This document shows, in pieces, positions 44,230 to 53,302 of a stretch of DNA of 64,000 nt. The notes below the pieces were generated by a model. It made no database searches. It saw only the letters and a list, made by a program, of their open reading frames with translations, and was not told where the DNA came from. The stretch comes from Salinigranum rubrum (GTDB lineage Archaea > Halobacteriota > Halobacteria > Halobacteriales > Haloferacaceae). A program made the translations under genes and the position numbers. Numbering within the stretch: position 1 is the stretch's first letter; the number at the start of each line of letters is the position of its first letter. The stretch lies in the NCBI RefSeq assembly GCF_002906575.1, contig NZ_CP026309.1:558001-622000 (forward strand). The letters run 5' to 3'.

Positions 44230-44807
44230 ACGTTCCCCGGGGGCGACTCGTTCGGTCCCGCGTGGTCGACGAACCGGGGACGGTCCTCGAAGCGGCACTC
44301 GACGACGCCCTGACCGGGTACGCCGTCTTCGAGCCGCAGGACGCCCTGCTGTTCGACGACGGTGCCCGCTGTGTCGTCACGTTCGAGACGGGGGTGCCCG
44401 TCCTCGTCTACGACGCGGCGACCGACCGGGGCGGCCCCGACGCGCTCGCCGAGATGGCCTCTCCCGGCCCCTCGCGCGTCGAACTCTACGAACTCTCGGC
44501 ACGGGAGGTCTCGGACCTCCACGACCAGCGGACGTGTCGGGTTCCGCCCGCGATGCCCGCGGAACGCCTCGCCGGCGACCCGGACCTCGCCGCGCGAACG
44601 CGCGAGGCCGCGCCCGACGAGCGTCTGGACGACGCCCCCGCGGGGAGCGCCGTCGAGGCGTTCCTCGCCGACGAGGCGAAGATCGAAGCCATCCGCGAAC
44701 AGGCCCGCGAGGAGGCACAGCGTCGTGCCACGGAGTGGGGGCTCTCCGACGCGCTCGACGACCCTCCCTCCGAACCCGATGGCGACGCCGAGATTCGAGG
44801 GTCGTGA
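44226..44807 (+). CDS. conserved haloarchaeal partner gene of the MinD-like ATPase
   Basis: A 193-residue acidic protein overlapping the MinD-like gene. Residues 1-120 form a beta-rich domain (GYAVFEPQDALLFDDGARCVVTFETGVPVLVYD); the end is a charged helix rich in Glu/Ala (AFLADEAKIEAIREQAREEAQRR) and an acidic tail. No known motif. The fixed overlap suggests it acts with the ATPase, perhaps as a regulator or cargo, which is inference. Confidence 0.65.
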   Translation: MNVPRGRLVRSRVVDEPGTVLEAALDDALTGYAVFEPQDALLFDDGARCVVTFETGVPVLVYDAATDRGGPDALAEMASPGPSRVELYELSAREVSDLHDQRTCRVPPAMPAERLAGDPDLAARTREAAPDERLDDAPAGSAVEAFLADEAKIEAIREQAREEAQRRATEWGLSDALDDPPSEPDGDAEIRGS

Positions 44808-44816
44808 GAGCCTCCG

Positions 44817-46469
44817 TCAAGAGACCCGAATCTCGTAGCGGTCGGCCGGCACCGCGAACCGGACCAGTTCCCGTTTCGACCCCGGGGCGTCGGCGTGCTT
44901 GTCGACCGCGTAGGTCGTGAACGTACACGTCTCCGGGGTGAACTCGACGACGGAGTAGCCCCAGTGGTGGCTGTCGAACGCGGGGATGTGGGGGTTCATC
45001 GACCGGACGGCCCGCGAGAGCAGTCGGCGCGTCGGCGGGTCGAGAACCGTCCCGCTCACGCCGACCGCCTCGGCGACGTTGACGCTCGTGACCGCGGGCG
45101 TCATGAACTCGACGCCCACCCGGGTCGGTTCGCCCCCGTCTCCGAGTTCGGGGTAGGCGGTCTGCTGGTAGCCCGCCAGCGACGAGTGCATGTCGCCCGT
45201 CAGCGTCACCACGCCCGTGTCCCGGGCCGCCGCGAGCGCCCCGTACACCTCGTCGCGCTCGGCGGCGTAGCCGTCCCACGAGTCCCCGTTCGGGTAGATA
45301 GAGAGCGGTCCCACCCCGACCCGGAGGGGGAGCGAGAGGACGGCGTTGGCCCACGCGAACCAGGTCGCCTCGGACCCCTCGATACGGTCGGTGAACCACG
45401 CCAACTGTTCGTCGCCGAGCATCGTCCGGGTCGGGTCGGGGTCCCGTCGCAGGTCGACGTTGACGCCGAAGAGGTACCGCCCCCCGGGTCGACTCCGGAA
45501 GAGGCGCTGGTCGGTCAGGGTGAGCTCTGCGAGGTCACCGAACCGGACGGCGCGGTACAGCCGAAAGGAGTCGTGGATGTGTTCGGTGTCGGGGTCGTAG
45601 CTGATCCGCGCGGGGAGGTACTCGTACCACGCGCGGATGCCGGCCCGTGTCAGGTCGCGCATGAACGCGGGGTCGTCGCCACGGGGGTGGCCCGGGGCGG
45701 CCGGCGCGTTCACCTGGTAGTCCCAGTAGCGGTTGTTGGCGACGCCGTGGTCGTCCCAGCCGGCGACGACGGTGTGGCGTTCGAGCGCCCGCTGGAAGAA
45801 GCGGTCGCTCCGGTACCGCCGGTAGATGTGCCGGAAGTCCGCGAGCGACCACGCGCGGTCCTCGCCGCTGGGGAGCGTCATCTCGCGGCCGGGGTATTTT
45901 CGGCTCCCGAGCCCGGTGTACAGTCGGTCCGCGGACTCGTAGATGAGGTCGCCGAGGTGGAGGAGGAAGTCCACCTCCTCGTCGGCGACGTGGTCGAACG
46001 CGCCGTAGTAGCCGTTCTCGAAGTCCTGACACGACACCACGGCCAGTCGGATGGAGTCGGGCGTCGCGTCCGGAACGGGGAGGGTCCGACACCGACCCAC
46101 CGGCGAGGCGACGTCTCGGTAGACGAACCGGTACGCGTAGGCTGTATCGGGCGCGAGCCCCTCGTCGAGGTCGACGCGCACGGTGTAGTCGTACTCGGGG
46201 CCGACGCGCTCGGCGGGGACGAGCCCCTGCACCACGCGCTCTTCGAAGTCGTCGTCCGTCGCAACCTCGACGGCGAGCGGTTCGCTCTCGACGACGGCCG
46301 CCGGCGCGATGCGCGTCCAGAGCACCACGCCCGTGGGCGTCGGGCCGCCGCTGGCGACCGACTGGGGGAACGTCTCGCGTGGGCGACGGGCGGCGTCGAA
46401 CGTGCAGTCGGCCGCGCTGGCGAGGTCGAGCGCCGCGTATGTCACGTCCGGGCGTGCCTCGCCCGCCAT
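44817..46469 (-). CDS. phoD: PhoD family alkaline phosphatase/phosphodiesterase
   Basis: A 550-residue metallophosphoesterase. Residues 30-125 form the PhoD N-terminal domain (ETFPQSVASGGPTPTGVVLWTRI), the rest the catalytic domain with VVSCQDFENGYYGAF, LLHLGDLIYE, WDDHGVANN and TGDMHSS. Canonical PhoD is exported by Tat with a long signal; this chain starts MAGEARPDVTYAALDL with no signal peptide, so it may work in the cytoplasm or the true start is elsewhere. Upstream in-frame sequence shows no twin-arginine start. Confidence 0.87.
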   Translation of the reverse strand: MAGEARPDVTYAALDLASAADCTFDAARRPRETFPQSVASGGPTPTGVVLWTRIAPAAVVESEPLAVEVATDDDFEERVVQGLVPAERVGPEYDYTVRVDLDEGLAPDTAYAYRFVYRDVASPVGRCRTLPVPDATPDSIRLAVVSCQDFENGYYGAFDHVADEEVDFLLHLGDLIYESADRLYTGLGSRKYPGREMTLPSGEDRAWSLADFRHIYRRYRSDRFFQRALERHTVVAGWDDHGVANNRYWDYQVNAPAAPGHPRGDDPAFMRDLTRAGIRAWYEYLPARISYDPDTEHIHDSFRLYRAVRFGDLAELTLTDQRLFRSRPGGRYLFGVNVDLRRDPDPTRTMLGDEQLAWFTDRIEGSEATWFAWANAVLSLPLRVGVGPLSIYPNGDSWDGYAAERDEVYGALAAARDTGVVTLTGDMHSSLAGYQQTAYPELGDGGEPTRVGVEFMTPAVTSVNVAEAVGVSGTVLDPPTRRLLSRAVRSMNPHIPAFDSHHWGYSVVEFTPETCTFTTYAVDKHADAPGSKRELVRFAVPADRYEIRVS

Positions 46470-46637
46470 CAGTAGCGAGTACTCCCCGCGACACGATGTC
46501 GAGTCCCGAACATGTAGTGGCCTCCAACGCCGCCGGGCAAAGCCGTTGCGGCAAGGACCGTCGAACAGTCGACGATGGTGTGAGACGCGCCGACGGCGGA
46601 CCGTCGGGCTTTACCCCTCGCCCTCCGACGGGAGAGC

Positions 46638-47351
46638 GTGTCACTGCTGCGCCTGTTCGGACTGTTCCGTCCCGACCACTTCGCCGACTGGTACCGCATC
46701 GGTGCCGAGTACGTGCTCACCGTCTCCGAGGGGATGGGGTTCAGTGTCGGTGACTTCCCGCTCCGTGCGGAGGAGGCGACGGCGGCCCTTCGGTCGAACC
46801 GGACCGACGTGCCACCCGAAATCGCGCGCTCTATCGCCGCCGACCTCCTCGCCGATGCGACGTTCTCCGCGCCCTATCTGGAGTGGATGCCGCTGTGGTA
46901 CGAACTCGCCCTCGTCGGCCCGGTGAGTTACGCCGAGTTCCGCCTCCGTCGCGTCGCCCGCCGGTACACCCGCGACCTGTCCCACGTCACCGTCCCGCGC
47001 TTTTCCCGCCCGCACGACGTCCTCGTGGACGGTCGGCCCGCGGTGTCGTACGTCTCGGGCTTCGCCCGCCGGTTCGTCCTCGCCGACGCCGTCCTCCACC
47101 TGGAGTGGTACGTCCACGTCGCCCGCGAGTCCGGCATCCACGTCCCGAGCGGGTTCGTCGAGCGCGCCCGCGAGGAGACGGTCGCGTACTACACCGGCAA
47201 CGGCGACCTCTCCGACGACGTCCGTCACTTCCAGCGACTGCTCTTCGCCGACGACGAGTGGGTCCGCGACATCGACGACGCCTACGACCTCGACAGCACC
47301 CTGTTCGGTCTCTGGGAGCGTCTGCTCGCGCGCGAGCGCGAACGACTCTGA
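46638..47351 (+). CDS. conserved haloarchaeal protein, unknown function
   Basis: A 237-residue protein, mostly helical: LLRLFGLFRPDHFADWYRIGAEYVLTVSE near the start and a helical C-terminal half (FARRFVLADAVLHLEWYVHVARES). It is less acidic than its neighbours. No motif recognised. GTG start, divergent from phoD. A helical bundle acting at the membrane or in metal handling is possible but not shown. Confidence 0.65.
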   Translation: MSLLRLFGLFRPDHFADWYRIGAEYVLTVSEGMGFSVGDFPLRAEEATAALRSNRTDVPPEIARSIAADLLADATFSAPYLEWMPLWYELALVGPVSYAEFRLRRVARRYTRDLSHVTVPRFSRPHDVLVDGRPAVSYVSGFARRFVLADAVLHLEWYVHVARESGIHVPSGFVERAREETVAYYTGNGDLSDDVRHFQRLLFADDEWVRDIDDAYDLDSTLFGLWERLLARERERL

Positions 47352-47599
47352 GCGCGTCGTCACTGGTGCCTGATAGACCATGCAGCACGTTGAGGGAGGT
47401 GCCGGTTCTCTCTCCGCTGACCCCACTCGGGTGCTGGGGAAGTACCGTGCCGGGGAGGGGATCACGCGGCTGTCGCCGTTGACGCGACGCACCGGCGCTT
47501 CCTCGCCAACGGCTCGTTTCGGGGTCACTTTCCTCTCGACCGCGCACATACGCATGTGGTATATATTCGCTGAGCGACGATATACCGAGGACTGAACGA
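47352..47599 (+). promoter_or_regulatory. intergenic region with promoter of the Bat-like gene
   Basis: A TATA box TATATATTCG (about 47561-47570) lies about 30 bp before the ATG at 47600, followed by a second AT-rich GATATACC. The rest of the 248 bp shows nothing convincing; a 71-codon frame (47380-47595) lacks halophilic bias. Confidence 0.4.
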
Positions 47600-48259
47600 A
47601 TGAGCGTCATCACCGAACTGCGGGTCGCCCCCGACGAGTTCGAACTGGGGCGGCTGATGAACCTAAGCGACCACACGACGGTCGTGCTCGAACGAATGGT
47701 GCCTCTGGGACAGACGCCCGTCCCGTTCTTCCGCGTTCGCGACGCGGACCGGGACACGTTCGAGGGGACCCTCCAGCGACACCCTTCGGTGGAGACTCTC
47801 ACCAGACTCCACCGCCAGGACGGCGAGACGCTGTACGCGCTGGAGTGGATTGCCTCTCGGGACCGGTTCTTCAGTGCGATGACAGAGACCGGCGCACAGC
47901 TCGTGAGCGCCACCGGCACCCCCGACAGTTGGACGTTCGAACTCCGGTTTCCCTCCCACGAGGCGCTGTCGCGGTTCCACGAGTACTGTGAAGAAGCTGA
48001 CATTCCCATCACGGTCGACCGCATTTACAGCCCCACCACACCGGGGATGGGACCGTGGTTCGGGCTCACCCCCGAACAGCGAACGACGCTCGTCAGCGCG
48101 GTCCGTGGGGGCTACTACGACATCCCCCGTCGGATGTCGACGCAGGACCTCGCCGACGAGTTCGGCATCTCCGACCAGGCGATCACCGAACGCCTCCGCC
48201 GCGGCATCGCCAGCCTCGTGGAGCACACGCTCTTGCCGACGGACACGGTCGAGGAGTGA
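47600..48259 (+). CDS. Bat-type (bacterioopsin activator-like) HTH regulator
   Basis: A 219-residue regulator with an N-terminal GAF-like or Bat-associated domain (residues 1-155, SVITELRVAPDEFELGRLMN) and the HTH-10 domain at the end: LTPEQRTTLVSAVRGGYYDIPRRMSTQDLADEFGIS, QAITERLRRG. Such proteins are very common in haloarchaea; targets unknown. TATA box before the start. Confidence 0.88.
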   Translation: MSVITELRVAPDEFELGRLMNLSDHTTVVLERMVPLGQTPVPFFRVRDADRDTFEGTLQRHPSVETLTRLHRQDGETLYALEWIASRDRFFSAMTETGAQLVSATGTPDSWTFELRFPSHEALSRFHEYCEEADIPITVDRIYSPTTPGMGPWFGLTPEQRTTLVSAVRGGYYDIPRRMSTQDLADEFGISDQAITERLRRGIASLVEHTLLPTDTVEE

Positions 48260-48352
48260 CCGTCGAATGCCATGGTGTGTCATGCTCCGCTCGGCTTCGC
48301 GGTTCCCCGCCGAGAAAACGTCATATGGTTTCGGCGCTTACGCTAGGAGGTT

Positions 48353-48922
48353 ATGACTGACCGAGTCGACCGTCTCAGAGACATCTACTCTCGCCTCGGC
48401 GGTACCTCCGAGTTCACCGAACCACAGCAGCAGCCCCGGGGGGCCGTCCGCTCCGATGCCGCCGTCGACCGGGACGTCCGTGCGGTCATCGACGAACTGC
48501 GCGCGGAGAGCGACTTCCGCACGACGCTCTCGGCCGACGACCTCGTTGCGGTCGTTCGCGGCTTCCACGCGGGGCGGTCCGACGCCGCCCTCGCCGACGC
48601 GCTCGGCGTCTCGGCGGGCACGGTCTTCCGGGCGCGGATGAACCTCCACCTCTTCTCCCCGGCGGACGCCCCGCCCGAACTCGACCCGCTCGTCCGGCGA
48701 CTCCGCGAGGGGGAGTCGGTCGAAGCCGTCGCGGCCGACGCGCCTCGCGCTGCCGTCGAGCGCCTCGCGCGTCTCCTGCGGGCGCGTGAGGCGGCCCGAC
48801 GCGTGAACTACCGCTACGCGACGGAGTTCGCCGACCTGCTCGACGCCGACGCGGCCGACCACGAACTCGACCGACAGATCTGGGACGACCGTCGCGCGCT
48901 CGTCGACGCCCACGACGACTGA
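48353..48922 (+). CDS. conditioned medium-induced protein 4-like (Cmi4)
   Basis: A 189-residue protein. RVDRLRDIYSRLGGTSEFTEPQQQ starts it, then SDFRTTLSADDLVAVVRGFHAGRSDAALADALGVSAGTVFRARMNLHLF, which looks like a helix-turn-helix. The layout matches the family annotated from Natrialba as conditioned medium-induced protein 4, by memory. It probably binds DNA. AGGAGG ends just before TTATG at the start, a Shine-Dalgarno-like run, though the spacing is tight. Confidence 0.6.
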   Translation: MTDRVDRLRDIYSRLGGTSEFTEPQQQPRGAVRSDAAVDRDVRAVIDELRAESDFRTTLSADDLVAVVRGFHAGRSDAALADALGVSAGTVFRARMNLHLFSPADAPPELDPLVRRLREGESVEAVAADAPRAAVERLARLLRAREAARRVNYRYATEFADLLDADAADHELDRQIWDDRRALVDAHDD

Positions 48923-49226
48923 GACGGCGCGCGGTCACCGCATCCCGGTCGAGCGTGCGGACGGGACACGGTCACTCCGGGAGCGACAGCAGTCCGCCCG
49001 ACACCGCCGGTCCCGCGCTGGTCTCCGACATCCGGACTCGACGCGTGTCGCGGCCCCGCCGACAGACCGAGGTCGTCGCTCCACCCGCCGGTGACCGCTC
49101 GACCGCGTCACCCGCGTGTCTAGTTCTCATCGTCCGGAATTTCGCGTCAACTCCCTTGTCTCCCGACTCACGAGATGCCAGCGGCGGTGGGGCCGGCACG
49201 AGCGTCGGTTCCATCGCCGAACCGAC
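48923..49226. other. intergenic region without a recognised feature
   Basis: The 304 bp between the Cmi4-like and UbiA-like genes are GC-rich and have no clear TATA box, hairpin or coding frame. The UbiA promoter must lie here but is not clear to me. Confidence 0.4.
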
Positions 49227-50168
49227 ATGGCAAACGACGCCCAACCACAGTCCACGGGGACTGAATCGATCGACTCGTTGTATCGAACCTTGAGTACGTG
49301 GGTTACGACCCACGCCACCCGCGCCGGGCGCGCGTCGGTGTACAGTTCGGCGTACATCACGCTCATCGCGATGACCGAAGTCGTCATCGCAACGGTGTTG
49401 CTGTCGCTTCCGCTGACGCTCGCCCCGGTCGTGGTCGGACTCGTCACCTTCGCGGTGTACACGGGGGACCGACTCGCCGACGCGGACGACGACGAGGTGT
49501 CGAACCCGCGGCAGGCCGCCTTCGTGCGCCGGCACGGTGACGTGCTGTACGTGCTGGTCGCCGCGTCGTACGCCCTCGCGGTCACCCTCTCGCTGCTCGG
49601 CGGCCCGGTCGCGTTCGGCATCACGCTGTTGCCGGGCGCCTTCTGGGTGCTCTACGCCTCCGACTGGGTTCCCGACGTGGGCCTGCGCGTCAGCCGGCTG
49701 AAGCAGGTGCTCGTCGTCAACTCCGCCGTCGTCGCCCTCGCGTGGGCGGTGACGCTGACGTTCATGCCGCTCGCCTTCGCCGACGCCCCGGTGACGTCGG
49801 TGACGGCAGTCGTCTTCACCTACTTCTTCCTCCGGTCGTTCGTCGACACGGAGATTCCGAACGTGCGCGACGTCGAGGCGGACCGGCGAACGGACGTCGC
49901 GACGTTACCCGTCGTCCTCGGCGTGTCCGGGACGCGGCGCGCGCTGTACGGGGTCGACCTCGGCACGCTCGCGCTCGTCGGCTACGCGACCGTTGCGGGG
50001 GTGCTGTCGCTTCCGCTGTCGACCGCACTCGTCGCTGGGCTGTTCTACTCGTTCGGCATCGTCTCGTTCGTCGGCCGGTTCGAAGACGAGAAGCTGCTGG
50101 CGAGGCTCCCCGAGTGCGAGTACGTGTTCGTCGCGGTGACGCTGCTCCCGTTCGTGTTCACGGGCTGA
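49227..50168 (+). CDS. UbiA-like prenyltransferase family membrane protein
   Basis: A 313-residue polytopic protein with about eight helices. The two Asp-rich loops of UbiA proteins are recognisable: FAVYTGDRLADADDDE (first) and RDVEADRRTDVATLP (second), which bind prenyl diphosphate via Mg. The first deviates from the canonical NDxxDxxxD. Likely role is prenylation of a lipid- or quinone-type acceptor in the membrane. Acceptor unknown. ATG at 49227. Confidence 0.78.
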   Translation: MANDAQPQSTGTESIDSLYRTLSTWVTTHATRAGRASVYSSAYITLIAMTEVVIATVLLSLPLTLAPVVVGLVTFAVYTGDRLADADDDEVSNPRQAAFVRRHGDVLYVLVAASYALAVTLSLLGGPVAFGITLLPGAFWVLYASDWVPDVGLRVSRLKQVLVVNSAVVALAWAVTLTFMPLAFADAPVTSVTAVVFTYFFLRSFVDTEIPNVRDVEADRRTDVATLPVVLGVSGTRRALYGVDLGTLALVGYATVAGVLSLPLSTALVAGLFYSFGIVSFVGRFEDEKLLARLPECEYVFVAVTLLPFVFTG

Positions 50169-50252
50169 CCCGGCGCAACCTGTCCCACATTTTCTCGTTT
50201 GATATTTTCCGGGTCGGTTTAATACAGACGGGGTTACTCGTCTCGTGTAGAC

Positions 50253-52025
50253 GTGTCGCCGACCAGCCTCCTGACAGCGGTGTCGTTGCTCACCGTCTTC
50301 GTCGGGACGACTGCCGCGTTTCTCGCGTGGCGAGAGCGGCCGGAACCGGGTGCGACAGCGCTCACCGCGCTCCTCGCCGGTCAGTGCTGGTGGTCCGTGT
50401 TCTTCGTCTTCGAGATTCAGGCGGCGACGCTCGCGGGCAAGGTGCTCTGGTCGGACGTCCAGTGGCTCGGCGTGGTCGTCATCCCCGTCGCCTGGCTGGT
50501 GTTCGCGCTCGAGTACACGGGCCACGACCGGTACGTCACCCGCCAGTCGCTCGCCGCGCTCGCTGTCGTTCCCGCGCTCACGGTCGTTTTCGCCGCCACG
50601 GACGACTTCCACTCGATCCTGTACCTCGACTCGTCGCTCGTCGTCGAGGCCGGTTTTCCGGTGCTCGACCGGACGCCGGGCGTGTGGTACTGGGTCATCG
50701 CGGGGTACACGTACCTCCTCGGCCTGCTGGGTTCGATCCCGCTCCTCCGGTTCGTCCGGAGCGACGCGCTCGCCTTCCGGTGTCAGAGCGTCGCCCTCCT
50801 CGTCGGAACGGTCGCGCCGTGGGCGAGCAACGTGCTGTTTCTCACCGGGGGGAGTCCGCTTCCCGGACTCGACCCGACGCCCATCGCCTTCGCTGTCTCG
50901 GGTGTCGCGTACCTCGGTGCGCTCACGCGCTTTCGGCTCCTCGGCACGAGTCCGTCGCCCAACCGGCGCGCCCGCCGACTCGTCTTCGAGCGGATGCACG
51001 AGCGGGCCGTCGTCGTCGACAGCCACGACTACGTGGTCGACCTGAACGAGAGCGCCGCTGCCGCGCTCGGGGTCTCCCCGCGCGAGGCGCTCGGCCGACC
51101 CGCTACGTCGATAATCCCGCGGTACGGCGACCTCCCGGCGGACGGGTCGATGGGCGAGCATCTCACCCTCCCGGGCGACGACCACGAGACGCCGTACGAC
51201 GTCACGGCGACGCGTATCACCGACTCTCACGGGCGCACCGTCGGACGGGTCATCACCTTCCACGACATCGGTGACTACCTGCGCCAACAGCAGCGGCTGG
51301 AGGTGTTGAACCGCGTCCTCCGGCACAACATCCGCAACGAGACGAACCTCATCTACGGCTACGCCGACCTGCTCGGCGACGACGGGACGCACGCCGAGGC
51401 CGAAATCATCAAACGCCGCGCGCTGAGTATCGACGAGATGAGCGCGAAGGCGCGGCAGATACTCGACGCCTTCGAGCGGTCGCACCTGCCAACGGACTCC
51501 GCACCCCTCGCAGTCCTCCTCCGTGACACGGTCTCCGCGGCGCGGACCGAGTTCCCCTCGGTCACGCTCGCGTGTCAGCCGGTTCCGCACGACGTCTTCG
51601 TCTCGTCCGGACTCGGCCTCGTCTTCTGGAACGTCATCGAGAACGCCGCCGAACACAACACCGACGACGACCCGCACGTGTGGGTCGAGACCGAATTCGA
51701 CGACGATACCGTACGGGTGATCGTCACCGACGACGGCCCCACCATCGACGAGTACGAGCGCTCCGTCCTCGAACGCGGGACCGAAACCCCGCTGCAACAC
51801 GGGAGCGGCCTCGGCCTCTGGCTCATCACCTGGGGGACGCAGATCGCCGGCGGGGAGGTGACGTTCGCGGAGAACGACCCGACCGGCTCGGTCGTCACCG
51901 TCGAGGTGCCGCGGCTCCCGGCGCGGGAGTGGCCCGCCGAACGAGTTGCGTGGGACGCGGACCGGGACGCCGAGACGGGTCCGTCACCGCCTTACCCGGT
52001 CGACGGTCGTGTCGTCGACCGGTGA
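50253..52025 (+). CDS. 7TM sensor histidine kinase with PAS domain
   Basis: A 590-residue sensor kinase. Residues 1-225 hold seven hydrophobic helices of the haloarchaeal histidine-kinase 7TM sensor type; 245-345 a PAS domain (ERAVVVDSHDYVVDLNES); then the haloarchaeal H-box LNRVLRHNIRNETNLI, N-box NVIENAAEHN and G-box GSGLGLWLI. The response regulator is not adjacent. GTG start 85 bp after the UbiA-like gene. Confidence 0.9.
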   Translation: MSPTSLLTAVSLLTVFVGTTAAFLAWRERPEPGATALTALLAGQCWWSVFFVFEIQAATLAGKVLWSDVQWLGVVVIPVAWLVFALEYTGHDRYVTRQSLAALAVVPALTVVFAATDDFHSILYLDSSLVVEAGFPVLDRTPGVWYWVIAGYTYLLGLLGSIPLLRFVRSDALAFRCQSVALLVGTVAPWASNVLFLTGGSPLPGLDPTPIAFAVSGVAYLGALTRFRLLGTSPSPNRRARRLVFERMHERAVVVDSHDYVVDLNESAAAALGVSPREALGRPATSIIPRYGDLPADGSMGEHLTLPGDDHETPYDVTATRITDSHGRTVGRVITFHDIGDYLRQQQRLEVLNRVLRHNIRNETNLIYGYADLLGDDGTHAEAEIIKRRALSIDEMSAKARQILDAFERSHLPTDSAPLAVLLRDTVSAARTEFPSVTLACQPVPHDVFVSSGLGLVFWNVIENAAEHNTDDDPHVWVETEFDDDTVRVIVTDDGPTIDEYERSVLERGTETPLQHGSGLGLWLITWGTQIAGGEVTFAENDPTGSVVTVEVPRLPAREWPAERVAWDADRDAETGPSPPYPVDGRVVDR

Positions 52026-52169
52026 GTGGACCGACTCACCGAGGGCGACTTCCGGACGACGCTCTCGCGACTGTCGTCCGGGACGGTCCGGACCGAGGAG
52101 CCGTTCTCAGGACCGAGAAACCGTTCTCCGGACCGCACACTTAGGTGGGTCCGCTCTCGACGAGTCGGT

Positions 52170-52292
52170 ATGAGTGACAATCCAGTGCTCTGTCCCGACT
52201 GCGGCTGGACCGGTCAGCCCACGAAACTCGACGGCGACGGGAACTCACGTTCCTGCCCGCTCTGTTCGACGGACATCGAGTTCATCGAGTGA
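52170..52292 (+). CDS. 40-residue zinc-ribbon microprotein
   Basis: Reads MSDNPVLCPDCGWTGQPTK and then RSCPLCSTDIEFIE: two CxxC knuckles 20 residues apart, enough for one zinc ribbon. Such small zinc-finger proteins are widespread in haloarchaea. An ATG at 52170 fits. The 140 bp before it holds two direct repeats of CCGTTCTC(A/C)GGACCG (52102-52132 region). Confidence 0.65.
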   Translation: MSDNPVLCPDCGWTGQPTKLDGDGNSRSCPLCSTDIEFIE

Positions 52293-52361
52293 ACTCGCCC
52301 GGCACTCGGCGCCCGGTGAGCGCGTCGAACGCGATTCGGGGAGCGAAAGGCAGGCCGCTCG

Positions 52362-52748
52362 TCAGCGTCCGGAGACGTACGCGGTGAGATCCGTCGTGGT
52401 GATGATGCCGATGACGCCCTCCTCGTCGTCGACGACCGGGACGTGGTGAAAGCGGTTGTCGATCATCGTGTCCGCGACGCTCGTGATGGGGTGGTTCGCC
52501 GTCGTCGTGACGACGTCCGTCGACATGTACTCCCCCACCTGTACGTCGCTGGCGACGGCGTCGTTGGCGGCGAGGCGGACGAAGTCCGTCGCGGTCAGAA
52601 TCCCTTCGAGGTGGCCGTCCTCGTCGACGACGACGACCGAGCCGATGTTGTGTTCTAAGAGCTGTGCGGCCGCCTCGTCGAGCGGTGTGTGTGGCCTGAC
52701 GGTCTCGACGGGTGCGGACATGAGTCGGCCGACGAAGATGTCCTCCAT
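52362..52748 (-). CDS. tandem CBS domain protein
   Basis: A 128-residue protein with two CBS motifs: VGRLMSAPVETVRPHTPL...VVVDEDGHLEGILTATDFV and VGEYMSTDVVTTTANHPI...VPVVDDEEGVIGIITTTDL. CBS pairs bind adenosyl ligands (AMP, ATP, SAM). As a stand-alone pair its regulated partner is unknown. ATG 52748. Confidence 0.9.
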   Translation of the reverse strand: MEDIFVGRLMSAPVETVRPHTPLDEAAAQLLEHNIGSVVVVDEDGHLEGILTATDFVRLAANDAVASDVQVGEYMSTDVVTTTANHPITSVADTMIDNRFHHVPVVDDEEGVIGIITTTDLTAYVSGR

Positions 52749-52818
52749 ACCTGGTGGCTCTCGGTCACGGCTGATAAGAATTGGCACGCCGGAAGAGGAG
52801 GCGAGTCCCGGTACGATA

Positions 52819-52894
52819 CTGAGCGGGCGGGTGTGGCTACTGAGCGGGTGGGTGTGAGTCGTGTTGTCCTGTGAGAGCGGGCGGGTGTGAGTCG
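52819..52894. repeat. three imperfect copies of a 20-25 bp repeat
   Basis: Units resembling TGAGCGGG(C/T)GGGTGTGAGTCG are repeated three times with short spacers; a fourth, diverged copy (TGATGGGCGGGAAC) follows. No function known. Confidence 0.55.
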
Positions 52895-53016
52895 TCCGTA
52901 CTGTGATGGGCGGGAACTCAAGACCGCACGGGACACGGACGCGGTGAACCGCAGCCTCACACCACCCCAACCGGGTGCTCGCGCACGGAGGCGCGAGCAC
53001 AGCCCCCTCGCGCGCC

Positions 53017-53152
53017 GTTCACTCGCTCCGCTCGTTCACTTCCGCGCGCCGACCGCCGCTTGCAGCGGCGGTGCGGTGGCGCGCGACGGTGCGCGGTCCC
53101 GCCGCGCACCTCACGCGCGAGGGATGAGCGACTGAACGAACGGAGTGAGTGA
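53017..53152. ncRNA. nested inverted-repeat element, candidate structured RNA
   Basis: An outer arm (53021-53038) and its imperfect partner (53130-53152) pair over about 19 bp with two mismatches (one a G-U in RNA). Inside, GCGCGCC (53044-53050) pairs with GGCGCGC (53078-53084), and CCGCCGCT-TGC-AGCGGCGG (53053-53071) forms a perfect 8-bp hairpin. It may be a structured RNA, an attenuator, or a mobile-type intergenic palindrome; no known RNA family is recognised. Confidence 0.35.
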
Positions 53153-53302
53153 CGGAGCGAATCGGCTGGGGAGGACGTGGTCTCATCGCGCCCGTGTACC
53201 GCGCGGTTGTCCCTCTTGTCGTTCATCGCCTCGACACACGCTCGAACGACACTCGCCCACGACGCCCCCTCCACCTAGTCTCGGCCACTCAGTCACACAC
53301 GC

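Larger units (their letters stand above)
52749..53302. other. gene-poor region with tandem repeat and structured element
   Basis: 554 bp without a plausible gene. Contains a three-copy tandem repeat at 52819-52894 and a long nested hairpin at 53017-53152, both listed separately. The CBS promoter is expected near 52770-52800. Confidence 0.5.

Noticed and set aside
47380-47595. 71-codon frame before the Bat-like gene
   Set aside because: It overlaps the TATA box of the next gene and has no acidic bias.
52362-53000. N-terminal extension of the CBS protein through the repeat region
   Set aside because: The upstream codons read repetitive THTRPLS-like residues from the tandem repeat, without family support.
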